A stretch of 64,000 nucleotides of DNA from NCBI GenBank assembly GCA_963665005.2, contig CAXXTQ010000001.1:806001-870000 (forward strand), given 5' to 3'. Below, piece after piece: positions 9,458-16,969 of this stretch. The stretch is from G963665005 sp963665005. GTDB lineage: Bacteria; Bacillota; Clostridia; Christensenellales; SZUA-584. How positions within the stretch are numbered: position 1 is the stretch's first letter; each line of letters begins with the position of its first letter. A program made the translations under genes and the position numbers. A model generated the notes under the pieces. That model was not told where the DNA came from. It was given only the letters and a program-made list of their open reading frames with translations, and did no database searches.

Positions 9458-9570
9458 TTATTGCGCTTCGCTTATTTTATTATCGGTAATCAAGATATCA
9501 ACGTCATTGATTTCTCCGTATTTAAGAGGCCAGACTTTAAGGCTTTGGACGAGCAGCAGGAAAAAGAGTA
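9458..9570 (-). pseudogene. Remnant of a DeoR-family regulator C-terminus
   Basis: On the minus strand the segment reads LKVWPLKYGEINDVDILITD and ends with a stop at 9458-9460. This closely matches the C-terminal part of DeoR-family regulators; the intact regulator encoded from 9922 has WYARYADLKDIDIIISD at the same place. The upstream effector domain is missing and the expected DSSKFG motif has collapsed. Between 9571 and 9820 a few short plus-strand open stretches remain, but no product could be recognised. Confidence 0.5.
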
Positions 9571-9827
9571 ATTTAAATTAAAAGCGAAGTTTTCGGCAAA
9601 AAAGCGAATATAGTACCGACTGCGGAATATGCACAGACGGAAAACTTATAAAAGATAAATTGTCTGAATGTATTATAAAAAGCCAGGAGGAAAAGGAGCT
9701 GATTCGGCAAACTATGCAGGACGTTATAAGAGAGTTAAACTTGTAGCCGATTTGGGGGCACCTTTAAAGGCGGTTTCCATATAAAATATTGCTGACGGAA
9801 AATGGGCAAAACATAAAATGGTAAAGC

Positions 9828-9890
9828 AACATATATAAATGTTAAACCATCAACATTTATGTTGACATTTCATACAGATGATTGTAAAAT
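9828..9890 (+). promoter_or_regulatory. BMC operon promoter with two palindromic operators
   Basis: TTGACA (9862-9867) and TAAAAT (9885-9890) are 17 nt apart. A perfect 7-bp-arm inverted repeat, TCAACAT-TT-ATGTTGA (9850-9865), overlaps the -35 box. A second, weaker dyad AACAT-N6-ATGTT lies at 9828-9843. The arms share AACAT/ATGTT, so both are plausible sites for the DeoR-family protein encoded immediately downstream. Binding there would block RNA polymerase. The promoter and dyads are seen directly; the protein that binds is inferred. Confidence 0.7.
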
Positions 9891-9921
9891 AAGATAAAGC
9901 AATATGTATAAGCGAGGGAGT

Positions 9922-10695
9922 ATGAGTTCTAAGACTGAAAGAATAAAAAAAATTACAAGCGAATTGATGAAAAAGAAAGTAATGTCTATAAGAGAACTCA
10001 CAAATGTTTTAGATGTGTCTGAAATGACTATTCGTAGAGATGTTGCCGAGCTTGAAAAACAAAATGTCATTGATGTTTTTTTTGGGGGAGTCTCGCTTAA
10101 AAGCAAAAAAATAAATGGAAATTATAATTATCAGATAGAAAATGAAGTAAGCAAAAAAGAGGAAGAGAAAAGAAGAATTGCTCAGAAAGCCGCATCCCTG
10201 ATAGAGCCTAACGATGTTATTTTAATTGATACTGGCTCGACGACAGGAATGATGCTTGACTATATTACAGATGACATGAACCAGATAGTATATTGTTATG
10301 CGCTTAACATAATAAACCGTGCATGCAGCAAAAGCAACTTAAAGGTTGTTGCGTGTGGCGGATATTTCCACAGCAACACAAGCATGTTCGAGAGCGAGGA
10401 AGGCGCCAATCTAATTAAGAAGACCCATTTAAACAAAGTCTTTTTAGCGGCTCGCGGAATCTCGAAAGAAGTCGGCATAACTACTGCCGAGCCGTATGAA
10501 GTGGATATGAAAAAAACGGCACTTGAAGCAAGCGAACAGAAAATACTGCTTGCCGATTCATCAAAATTCGGCAAAGCATGGTATGCGAGATATGCTGACC
10601 TTAAAGATATAGATATTATAATTTCAGACAGCGGTTTAGACAGCGAATATAGAAAAATGATAGAAGGCCAGGGCATAACTTTGCATATTGTGTAG
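9922..10695 (+). CDS. DeoR-family transcriptional regulator of the BMC operon
   Basis: A protein of about 257 aa starting MSSKTERIKKITSELMKK. The N-terminal helix-turn-helix includes SIRELTNVLDVSEMTIRRDV, the classic DeoR signature. The C-terminal sugar-phosphate-binding domain shows DTGSTTGMMLDYI and KILLADSSKFGKAWYA. Such proteins repress sugar operons and are released by phosphorylated sugars. An alternative ATG at 9904 would be almost leaderless relative to the predicted -10 at 9885-9890, so 9922, behind GAGGG, is preferred. It is the first gene after the operator/promoter at 9828-9890 and is followed 47 nt later by pduL, so autoregulation and control of the whole BMC operon are likely. 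Confidence 0.88.
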   Translation: MSSKTERIKKITSELMKKKVMSIRELTNVLDVSEMTIRRDVAELEKQNVIDVFFGGVSLKSKKINGNYNYQIENEVSKKEEEKRRIAQKAASLIEPNDVILIDTGSTTGMMLDYITDDMNQIVYCYALNIINRACSKSNLKVVACGGYFHSNTSMFESEEGANLIKKTHLNKVFLAARGISKEVGITTAEPYEVDMKKTALEASEQKILLADSSKFGKAWYARYADLKDIDIIISDSGLDSEYRKMIEGQGITLHIV

Positions 10696-10742
10696 AAGTT
10701 GTACAAAACTAATATAAGCTCAAAAACTAAAAAGGTTATGGT

Positions 10743-11381
10743 ATGGACAAGCAGACAATACAAAGAAAAATCCAGATAGAGATTATTAAGAAACTGATTG
10801 AAAGCAATCGGGAATACCACATTCCCGCGGCGACGTCGAACCGGCACATACACATATCGGCGGGGGATTTAGAGGCGCTGTTCGGAGCGGGATACAAGCT
10901 TAAGGAATTGCGTCCTTTGTCTCAGCCGGGACAGTACGCATGCGAAGAAAAGCTGACGCTCGAGGGGCCAAAAGGGCGGATCGAGGGCGTTCGGATACTG
11001 GGGCCGGAGCGGCCGGAAACGCAGGTTGAGATAAGCGTTACAGACTCTTTCAAACTGGGCATAGCGCCGGTTGTGCGCATGTCGGGTGACCTCAAGGGCA
11101 CGCCGGGGGGGCGGATCATTGGCCCGAAAGGGCAAATAGAGCTTACAAAAGGCGTAATTGTGTCTGCGCGGCATCTGCATATATCAGATGAAGAAGCGGC
11201 GCTGTTCGGTCTTAAAAGCGGCGACATAGTAAGCGCGAAAAAGACGGGTGAAAGAGAAACGGTTTTTGGAAACATACTCGTGCGCGCGGGCGATGCGCAT
11301 AGCCTTGAACTGCATATAGACACGGACGAAGCGAACGCGGCGGGCATAAAAAACGGAGATATACTGCAACTCATTAAATAG
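10743..11381 (+). CDS. pduL: PduL-type phosphate acyltransferase (BMC-associated phosphotransacylase)
   Basis: A 212-aa protein with the duplicated PduL fold. Each half carries the zinc-binding histidine motif: SNRHIHIS (His35/His37) and SARHLHIS (His144/His146). The usual PLSQPGQYACEEK and GPERPETQVEIS blocks are present. It exchanges CoA for phosphate on an acyl-CoA, giving an acyl-phosphate that can be used for ATP outside the shell and recycling CoA for PduP inside it. The first 22 residues form an amphipathic helix (IQRKIQIEIIKKLIES) like PduL encapsulation peptides. First enzyme gene of the operon, behind AAAGG. Confidence 0.95.
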   Translation: MDKQTIQRKIQIEIIKKLIESNREYHIPAATSNRHIHISAGDLEALFGAGYKLKELRPLSQPGQYACEEKLTLEGPKGRIEGVRILGPERPETQVEISVTDSFKLGIAPVVRMSGDLKGTPGGRIIGPKGQIELTKGVIVSARHLHISDEEAALFGLKSGDIVSAKKTGERETVFGNILVRAGDAHSLELHIDTDEANAAGIKNGDILQLIK

Positions 11382-11397
11382 ATTTTCAGGAGCGGAA

Positions 11398-12066
11398 ATG
11401 GACGAGAAAGAGCTTCAAAACATAATACGCCAAATTGTTGAACGGGTTGCGGCGCGCCTGGGGCAAGAGACGCTAAATCAAAAAAGCGTGCTGGTGATAG
11501 TGCCGGCATACACAGCGGACACAGTTGCGCTGACAGCGTATCTTAAACAAAAATACCAGGACGGCTTTGAATGCGCTGTGTTTGAACAAACGGAAGAGTT
11601 TGAAGGCATAAAAACAACGTGCATAAAGACAGAGCAGGATAAAGCAAAACTGCTTGCGTCAATGAAATATTATACACAAACGGTGCTGGCCGTGCCGCCG
11701 CTTGGAATTATAAAGCGCATAGCAGAGGGCGACGACAGCGGGTTTTGCGAACAGCTGTTTTTAAAATCGGTGCTGTGGGAAAAGAAAATATCAATGCTGC
11801 TTGACTTCGAAAAACCAAAATTTAGGCGGGGCACATTCTTCGAAAGTTTGTCGGACAGCTTAATGGCAATCGAGCAAATGGGCGTGGAAGTTGTATCGCT
11901 GAAACCTTCTGTTAAAAAGGCGGAAGAAGGGCTTTCGCTGATAAGCGAGGCGGATATAATCGATGCAGAAAAAAGCGGCAGCATGAGAGTCCGGCGCGCG
12001 CCGGACGCAATAGTTACACAGCTTGCGAGCGATAAAGCAAAAGAGCTTGGCGTTGCGATAGATTGA
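11398..12066 (+). CDS. BMC-operon protein of unknown function with encapsulation-like N-terminus
   Basis: A 222-aa protein I cannot assign to an enzyme. The first about 22 residues (ELQNIIRQIVERVAARLG) form an amphipathic helix like those that load cargo into microcompartments. The next part (SVLVIVPAYTADTVALTAYL and LAVPPLGIIKRIAEGDDSG) suggests an alpha/beta fold resembling the flavoprotein-like or ethanolamine-utilisation hypothetical proteins found in several BMC loci. No catalytic motif is evident. It is 16 nt after pduL with an AGGAG site and 16 nt before the vertex protein gene. A role as cargo or as an assembly or redox accessory is inferred from position and N-terminus only. Confidence 0.6.
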   Translation: MDEKELQNIIRQIVERVAARLGQETLNQKSVLVIVPAYTADTVALTAYLKQKYQDGFECAVFEQTEEFEGIKTTCIKTEQDKAKLLASMKYYTQTVLAVPPLGIIKRIAEGDDSGFCEQLFLKSVLWEKKISMLLDFEKPKFRRGTFFESLSDSLMAIEQMGVEVVSLKPSVKKAEEGLSLISEADIIDAEKSGSMRVRRAPDAIVTQLASDKAKELGVAID

Positions 12067-12082
12067 GAGGAGATTATTTCAT

Positions 12083-12415
12083 ATGATATTAGCACGGGTC
12101 AGAGGCAATGTGGTAAGCACTAACAAAGCGGAAAAGCTTCACGGATTAAAACTGCTGATAGTGATACCGATAGATATAGAAACTTTTGAGGAAAAAGGCG
12201 CTCCGCTTGTCGCGATAGATACGGTGGGCGCGGGCGACGGCGAAGTCGTGATGTGCGTGGGCGGAAGCTCGTCGCGCCAGACTGCGCTGACAGACGCCAA
12301 ACCTTCCGATCTCGCAATAATTGCCATAATCGATTCGGTTGAACTGCGGGGGAATATAGTGTTTAGAAAATTTGAAACAAAAGATAATTCAAAAAATGAT
12401 GAGGTTGTAAAATGA
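12083..12415 (+). CDS. BMC-P vertex shell protein (EutN/CcmL family), copy 1
   Basis: A 110-aa protein of the EutN/CcmL family: MILARVRGNVVSTNKAEKLHG at the start, PLVAIDTVGAGDGEVVMCVGG in the middle and IAIIDSVELRG near the end. Members form pentamers that cap the twelve vertices of the microcompartment shell. The C-terminal tail (about 15 residues, charged) is longer than usual. The last four bases (ATGA) overlap the start of the aldehyde dehydrogenase gene, so the two are coupled. It is one of three BMC-P genes in this operon. Confidence 0.93.
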   Translation: MILARVRGNVVSTNKAEKLHGLKLLIVIPIDIETFEEKGAPLVAIDTVGAGDGEVVMCVGGSSSRQTALTDAKPSDLAIIAIIDSVELRGNIVFRKFETKDNSKNDEVVK

Positions 12416-13821
12416 ATTTAACGGATGAGCAGATTAAAAGCATTGTAGAAAAAACGGTAAGGCAGCTTGCGGGCGCAGGCGTAACAGCCGATTCGGGCAG
12501 CAGCGCGTGCTGGCTTTGCGATAACCCCGAAGACGCGATAGCCGCGGCAAAGACAGCGCAGCAGCAGTTAGAAAAAATGTCGCTCGAGCAGAGGGGAAAG
12601 CTTATAGACGCCATGCGCGAAGCGGCAAGAAAAAACGCAAAATACTTAGCCGAATTCGCTAACAGCGAAACGGGGTACGGCAAAGTTGAAGATAAAATCG
12701 CAAAAAACCTGCTGGCGGCCGATAAGACACCGGGCATAGAAGATTTGACTTCGTCGGCGATATCGGGCGATTTTGGGCTGACGCTCATAGAACGCGCGCC
12801 TTTTGGCGTGATAGGGTCTATAACACCTTCGACAAACCCGTCGTCGAGCATCATAAACAACGCTATCAGCATGATAGCCGCAGGCAACTCTGTGGTGTTT
12901 AATCCGCATCCGGCGGCAAAAAAGGTTTCGAGTGAAACCATTAGAATATTAAATGAGGCGATAGCAGCGGCAGGCGGCCCGAAAACGCTGATATGCACAG
13001 TAAAAGAACCGACGATTGAAACGGGCAAATATATAATGGAACATCCCGAGATACCGCTTTTATCGATAACGGGCGGAGAAGCGGTCGTGAAAGTAGCTAT
13101 GAAAACGGGCAAAAAAGTAATAGCGGCAGGGCCGGGAAACCCGCCCGTCATAGTAGACGACACGGCTATAATCCCGCAGGCGGCAAAAGACATAGTGGAC
13201 GGAGCGAGCTTTGATAACAACGTGCTTTGCATAGCCGAAAAAGAAGTTTTTGCGTTTTCGAACATAGCTGAAAAACTGATGAGCGAAATGGAGAAAAACG
13301 GCGCGCACCGTATACTGGGCACCGATATTGATAAAGTGGTAAACACGGTGCTTATTAAAAAAGACGGCAGATATGTGATAAACCGCAAATTTGTCGGCAA
13401 AGATGCTGCTGTGATACTAAAAGAAAGCGGAGTAAATTTTTCGGGAACCCCGCGCCTTGTCATGGCGGCGGTAGACGCGAACCATCCTTTCGTAACGGTA
13501 GAAATGCTCATGCCGGTTCTTGGCATAGCGACGGTAAATAACATAGAAGAAGCAATAGAAAAAGCGATTAAGGCAGAGAACGGGTGCAGGCATACGGCAA
13601 TGATGCATTCGCAGAATATATCGCACCTGTCGATGGCGGCAAAAGCGGTAAATACTACGATATTTGTAAAAAACGCGCCGTCGTACGCGGGGCTCGGATT
13701 CAACGGGGAAGGGTTTTCGTCGCTTACGATAGCGACGCCGACAGGCGAAGGCGTGACAAGTGCAGTGACGTTTACACGCAGGCGGCGGTGTGTGCTGTAC
13801 GGTAATTTCAGAATAGTTTAA
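12412..13821 (+). CDS. pduP: CoA-acylating aldehyde dehydrogenase (PduP/EutE family)
   Basis: A 469-aa protein with a cargo-type N-terminal helix (NLTDEQIKSIVEKTVRQLAG) followed by the acylating aldehyde dehydrogenase domain. The catalytic cysteine is about Cys273 in FDNNVLCIAEKE, and the characteristic FGVIGSITPSTNP, AAGPGNPPVIVDD and C-terminal TFTRRRRC blocks are all present. It oxidises an aldehyde with NAD+ and CoA to acyl-CoA in the compartment lumen. With DeoC aldolases in the operon the substrate is most simply acetaldehyde. It starts within the stop of the BMC-P gene and is followed 15 nt later by pduS. Confidence 0.95.
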   Translation: MNLTDEQIKSIVEKTVRQLAGAGVTADSGSSACWLCDNPEDAIAAAKTAQQQLEKMSLEQRGKLIDAMREAARKNAKYLAEFANSETGYGKVEDKIAKNLLAADKTPGIEDLTSSAISGDFGLTLIERAPFGVIGSITPSTNPSSSIINNAISMIAAGNSVVFNPHPAAKKVSSETIRILNEAIAAAGGPKTLICTVKEPTIETGKYIMEHPEIPLLSITGGEAVVKVAMKTGKKVIAAGPGNPPVIVDDTAIIPQAAKDIVDGASFDNNVLCIAEKEVFAFSNIAEKLMSEMEKNGAHRILGTDIDKVVNTVLIKKDGRYVINRKFVGKDAAVILKESGVNFSGTPRLVMAAVDANHPFVTVEMLMPVLGIATVNNIEEAIEKAIKAENGCRHTAMMHSQNISHLSMAAKAVNTTIFVKNAPSYAGLGFNGEGFSSLTIATPTGEGVTSAVTFTRRRRCVLYGNFRIV

Positions 13822-13836
13822 TGCGGAGGGCAGTCA

Positions 13837-15159
13837 ATGAGTGTTGCAGATAAAATTCGCGATGCGGGCATAATAGGCGCCGGCGGTGCGGGTTTTCCGA
13901 CTCACATAAAAGTAAACGGCAAGGCGGATATAGTGCTTGCAAACGGCGCAGAATGCGAACCGCTATTGAGGGTAGACCGCCTGATGATGCAGACGTACCC
14001 CGAGAAGATTTTACGCGGGTTAAAAGCGGTGATGCAATCGACGGGCGCAAAAGAGGGCGTGATATGCACAAAGAAAAAATATAAAGATGCTATAGCCGCT
14101 CTTGAAAAGGAAGTAAACAAAGAACAGAATATAAGGCTGTTTACCATGGATAATTTTTATCCGGCGGGGGACGAACAGCAGATGGTATATGAAGTAACGG
14201 GCAAGGTAGTGCCTACGGGCGGAATACCGCTCGATGTGGGCGCAGTCGTCAATAACGTGAGCACGCTGATAAATATCGCGGACGCTCTAGAAGGCACGCC
14301 TGTAACAGACAAATATGTGACGGTAGCGGGAGAAATAAAGCGCCCGATAACCATAAAAGTGCCTATAGGAACACCGCTTGTCGCGCTTATCGCGGCGGCG
14401 GGCGGCCCCGAAAGCATGGACGGATACACTCTGATAATAGGCGGGCCGGCAACGGGCAAATTATGCAGCGACTGGAACGAGCCGGTCACCAAAACAACGG
14501 GCGGCCTGCTGATACTAAAATCTGACCATCCTCTGATAAAAAAGAAAACGGATGACGGAAGCCTTGATTTAAAACTTGCTAAAGCGGTCTGCTGCCAGTG
14601 CAATATGTGTACGCAGATCTGCCCGCGCAACGCGCTCGGGCTCGGCGTAGAACCGCATAAAGTTATGCGTACGGCGTTCATGGGAAAAGCAAGTTTGCTC
14701 AACAGTCCGAACGGTATATTCTCATGCTGTGACTGCGGCCTTTGCAGCTATTACGCGTGTAACTTCGGGCTTAGCCCAAGCCGCATGATGGCGCGCATGA
14801 AAGACGGGCTTTTAGACGGAGGGTTAAAACCCGAAAAGAAAATAAAAGGAAAAGTATCGCCCGCCATTGACAGCATAAAGGTTCCGACAAGCCGGTTGAT
14901 GGCAAGAATGGGTATAAGCAAATACGATAAGGATACCGTGATGATAGACCGCGACCTGCCGATGAAATCGGTAAGGATTCCGCTTCATATGAACATAGGC
15001 GCGCCTTCGGTGCCGACGGTAAAAAAGGGAGAGGCTGTTGCTAAAGGGCAGCTTATCGCAGATATACCGCAAAAAAGCCTCGGCGCAAAGATACATGCGA
15101 GCATCAGCGGCAGGGTCACGGAAATAACAGATACATATATTGAAATACAAGCAGCCTAA
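13837..15159 (+). CDS. pduS: PduS-like iron-sulfur flavoprotein (RnfC-type electron carrier)
   Basis: A 440-aa protein opening with the RnfC/Nqo1-type flavin/NADH-binding segment IIGAGGAGFPTHIK and NGAECEPLL. A SLBB-like region lies near residues 125-200. Two cysteine clusters follow: Cys252-x2-Cys255-x2-Cys258-x3-Cys262 (CNMCTQICP) and Cys297-x2-Cys300-x2-Cys303-x4-Cys308. The C-terminus has a biotinyl-like barrel (VKKGEAVAKGQLIADIPQ). PduS reduces cobalamin in the propanediol system, but no B12 enzyme is encoded here, so a general role moving electrons between NADH and the shell is more likely. It lies directly before the PduT-type shell gene. Confidence 0.9.
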   Translation: MSVADKIRDAGIIGAGGAGFPTHIKVNGKADIVLANGAECEPLLRVDRLMMQTYPEKILRGLKAVMQSTGAKEGVICTKKKYKDAIAALEKEVNKEQNIRLFTMDNFYPAGDEQQMVYEVTGKVVPTGGIPLDVGAVVNNVSTLINIADALEGTPVTDKYVTVAGEIKRPITIKVPIGTPLVALIAAAGGPESMDGYTLIIGGPATGKLCSDWNEPVTKTTGGLLILKSDHPLIKKKTDDGSLDLKLAKAVCCQCNMCTQICPRNALGLGVEPHKVMRTAFMGKASLLNSPNGIFSCCDCGLCSYYACNFGLSPSRMMARMKDGLLDGGLKPEKKIKGKVSPAIDSIKVPTSRLMARMGISKYDKDTVMIDRDLPMKSVRIPLHMNIGAPSVPTVKKGEAVAKGQLIADIPQKSLGAKIHASISGRVTEITDTYIEIQAA

Positions 15160-15176
15160 ATAAAGGAGAAAAAACT

Positions 15177-15722
15177 TTGAACGCATTAGGAATGGTCGAA
15201 ACAAACTGCATACCGGCAGGAATTGAAGCGGGCGACGCCATGCTCAAAACTGCGGACGTTGCGCTGGTATCGGCTCAGGCGGTATGCGCAGGCAAATATA
15301 TAGTCATCGTATCGGGAGATGTTGCGGCAGTTAATGCGGCTGTTGCGGCGGGAGCCGAAGCGGCGGATGATGTGCTGGTCGACAGCATAGTTATTCCAAA
15401 CGTGGATGACCAGGTGATAGAGGCGATAAGCGCGAGCTCGAAGATAGACAACTTAGGAGCGCTTGGGCTGATGGAGACTTTTTCACTGGCATCGGCGGTA
15501 ATAGGCGCCGATGCGGCGGTAAAGGCAGCGAATATCAGCCTTATAGAGGTAAGGCTCGGGCGGGGGCTCGGAGGAAAATCTTTCGTGATACTCACGGGCG
15601 ATGTAGCCGCGGTAAGGGCGGCGGTAAAGGCAGCAGAAAGCCTTGAAGAAGTACAGGGAATGGTAGCGAGGACGGTAGTTATACCGTCGCCGCATCCAGA
15701 TATATTACAGGCTATATTTTAA
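15177..15722 (+). CDS. pduT: BMC-T tandem-domain shell protein, PduT type
   Basis: A 181-aa protein of two BMC domains in tandem (repeats of VETN...AGIEAGDAMLKTADV and METF...ASAVIGADAAVKAANI), so it forms pseudohexameric trimers. Cys37 in QAVCAGKY aligns with the pore cysteine of PduT (KTICPGKF), which binds a 4Fe-4S cluster at the centre of the trimer. This supports electron passage through the shell from the adjacent PduS. The start is the TTG at 15177, behind AAAGGAG; no ATG fits. It is 17 nt after pduS. Confidence 0.92.
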   Translation: MNALGMVETNCIPAGIEAGDAMLKTADVALVSAQAVCAGKYIVIVSGDVAAVNAAVAAGAEAADDVLVDSIVIPNVDDQVIEAISASSKIDNLGALGLMETFSLASAVIGADAAVKAANISLIEVRLGRGLGGKSFVILTGDVAAVRAAVKAAESLEEVQGMVARTVVIPSPHPDILQAIF

Positions 15723-15750
15723 ATGAAAAAACCAAAAAGGAGAAATAAAA

Positions 15751-16056
15751 ATGGCTAAGGAAGCACTCGGAATGGTGGAAACCAAAGGGCTGGTAGGCGC
15801 GATAGAGGCGGCTGACGCTATGGTAAAAGCGGCAAACGTTTCGCTTATGGGCAAAGAAAAAATAGGCTCGGGGCTTGTGACCGTTATGGTCAGGGGCGAT
15901 GTCGGAGCTGTTAAGGCGAGCGTTGACGCAGGCGCGGCAGCTGCAAAAAGAGTAGGAGAGCTTTATTCTGTACACGTAATACCGCATCCGCACGATGACG
16001 TTGAAGGTATACTGCCAAGCGGCCCGAAAGCGGCGGCTAAAGCGGCACAGAAATAG
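15751..16056 (+). CDS. BMC-H hexameric shell protein (PduA/EutM type), copy 1
   Basis: A 101-aa single BMC-domain protein: ALGMVETKGLVGAIEAADAM, pore-lining KIGSGL, and MVRGDVGAVKASVDAG, nearly identical to PduA-type facets. Six copies form a hexamer and hexamers tile the shell, with a small pore for substrate entry. A short Ala/Lys-rich tail (GPKAAAKAAQK) extends beyond the domain. It is strongly similar to the second BMC-H copy encoded from 16353 apart from this tail. It has an AAAGGAG site; the next gene starts one base after its stop. Confidence 0.96.
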   Translation: MAKEALGMVETKGLVGAIEAADAMVKAANVSLMGKEKIGSGLVTVMVRGDVGAVKASVDAGAAAAKRVGELYSVHVIPHPHDDVEGILPSGPKAAAKAAQK

Positions 16057-16057
16057 C

Positions 16058-16324
16058 GTGTATACAGGCAAAGTGGTTGGCTCTGTCGTCTCGACGGTCA
16101 AGGACGAAGGGCTGCACGGCATAAAGCTGCTGTTGGTGCAGGTTATAGACAACGGCAAGCCGGGCAAGGTTATAGTTGCGGCCGATAAGACGCGCCAGGC
16201 AGGCAGCGAAGATTTCGTTTACCTTGTCGGCTCGAAAGAAGCGGGGCTTATATTTCGTCAGGGAATGGTGCCCGCGGATGCGGCGATAGTCGGGTTTATA
16301 GACGAATACAATGAAAATATTTAA
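16058..16324 (+). CDS. BMC-P vertex shell protein (EutN/CcmL family), copy 2
   Basis: An 88-aa EutN/CcmL protein starting at a GTG one base after the stop of the preceding BMC-H gene: VYTGKVVGSVVSTVKDEGLHG, then LLLVQVIDNGKPGK, a mid AADKTRQAGSEDFVYLVG and a C-terminal AAIVGFIDEYN. The family length is 85-100 aa and the N-terminal GKVVGSVVSTVK matches the start of the family domain, so longer frames reaching upstream into the BMC-H gene are rejected. There is no separate ribosome binding site; translation is probably coupled to the BMC-H gene. Confidence 0.9.
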   Translation: MYTGKVVGSVVSTVKDEGLHGIKLLLVQVIDNGKPGKVIVAADKTRQAGSEDFVYLVGSKEAGLIFRQGMVPADAAIVGFIDEYNENI

Positions 16325-16352
16325 CGACGTAATTTGAAAGGGGATCTTAGAC

Positions 16353-16625
16353 ATGGAAAAACAGGCATTGGGAATGGTGGAAACAAGAGGGCTGGTAGGC
16401 GCTATTGAAGCGGCTGACGCAATGGTTAAGGCGGCTAATGTGGCTCTGGTCGGAAAAGAAAAGATAGGCTCGGGGCTCGTTACCGTTATGGTAAGAGGCG
16501 ATGTCGGAGCGGTCAAAGCGGCAGTGGACGCAGGCGCAGCGGCGGCAAAACGTGTAGGCGAGCTTAACTCTGTACATGTAATTCCGCGCCCGCATGACGA
16601 CGTGGAAGGCATACTGCCTAAATAA
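16353..16625 (+). CDS. BMC-H hexameric shell protein (PduA/EutM type), copy 2
   Basis: A 90-aa single BMC-domain protein with the same pore loop (KIGSGL) and almost the same sequence as copy 1 (ALGMVETRGLVGAIEAADAM; HVIPRPHDDVEGILPK), ending where the domain ends. The ribosome binding site is AAAGGGGA. Two near-identical hexamer genes, each followed by a BMC-P gene, look like a local duplication of a BMC-H/BMC-P pair. The copies probably mix in the facets of the same shell. Confidence 0.96.
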   Translation: MEKQALGMVETRGLVGAIEAADAMVKAANVALVGKEKIGSGLVTVMVRGDVGAVKAAVDAGAAAAKRVGELNSVHVIPRPHDDVEGILPK

Positions 16626-16653
16626 GCCTTAGGTAAAAAAGAGGACGATTGAT

Positions 16654-16941
16654 TTGAAAATTGCAAAAGTTGTGGGCAACGTTGTATCTACCGTAAAAGA
16701 TGAAAAGTTTGCCGGGCATAAGCTGATGATCATTGAATTTATTGATTTGTCGGGCAATCCTTTGGGCAGCCGTCAGATAGCTTTTGACTGCGCGAATTCG
16801 GGCACGGGCGATATAGTGCTCGTTAATGTCGACGGCGGCGCCGCAAAGATGTTCTTTAACAACGACGATTTGATCGCTGACTGGACTATATGCGGCGTGC
16901 TCGACCATTTTTCGGTGGACGGCACTACAACATCTTTTTGA
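16654..16941 (+). CDS. BMC-P vertex shell protein (EutN/CcmL family), copy 3
   Basis: A 95-aa EutN/CcmL protein starting at the TTG at 16654, eight bases after GAGGA: KIAKVVGNVVSTVKDEKFAG, LMIIEFIDLSGNPLG, CANSGTGDIVLVNVDGGAAK and a C-terminal DWTICGVLDHF. It is more divergent from copies 1 and 2 than expected for a fresh duplicate, particularly at the C-terminus. Pentamer former, capping shell vertices. Encoded 28 nt before the first aldolase gene. Confidence 0.92.
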   Translation: MKIAKVVGNVVSTVKDEKFAGHKLMIIEFIDLSGNPLGSRQIAFDCANSGTGDIVLVNVDGGAAKMFFNNDDLIADWTICGVLDHFSVDGTTTSF

Positions 16942-16969
16942 AAACGGCTTAATTTAGAGGTGATGAATA

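Noticed and set aside
9571..9827. Plus-strand fragments between the DeoR remnant and the BMC promoter
   Set aside because: Short open stretches (for example KSQEEKELIRQTMQDVIREL) exist, but no family could be recognised and stops interrupt all frames, so no feature beyond decayed DNA is claimed.
12363..13703. 446-codon open frame antisense to pduP
   Set aside because: Long antisense frames are expected opposite codon-biased, Ala/Gly-rich genes. It has no ribosome binding site, and its sequence is low complexity (Ser/Ala/Thr-rich) without family motifs, while the plus strand encodes a clear PduP.
13584..13805. Second gene overlapping the 3' end of pduP
   Set aside because: It is an alternate frame of pduP without a ribosome binding site and with an Arg/Asp-rich, low-complexity sequence.
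15995..16057. Longer N-terminus for BMC-P copy 2, starting inside the BMC-H1 gene
   Set aside because: The extra residues (MTLKVYCQAARKRRLKRHRN) are an out-of-frame reading of the BMC-H1 tail. The EutN domain begins exactly at the GTG at 16058.
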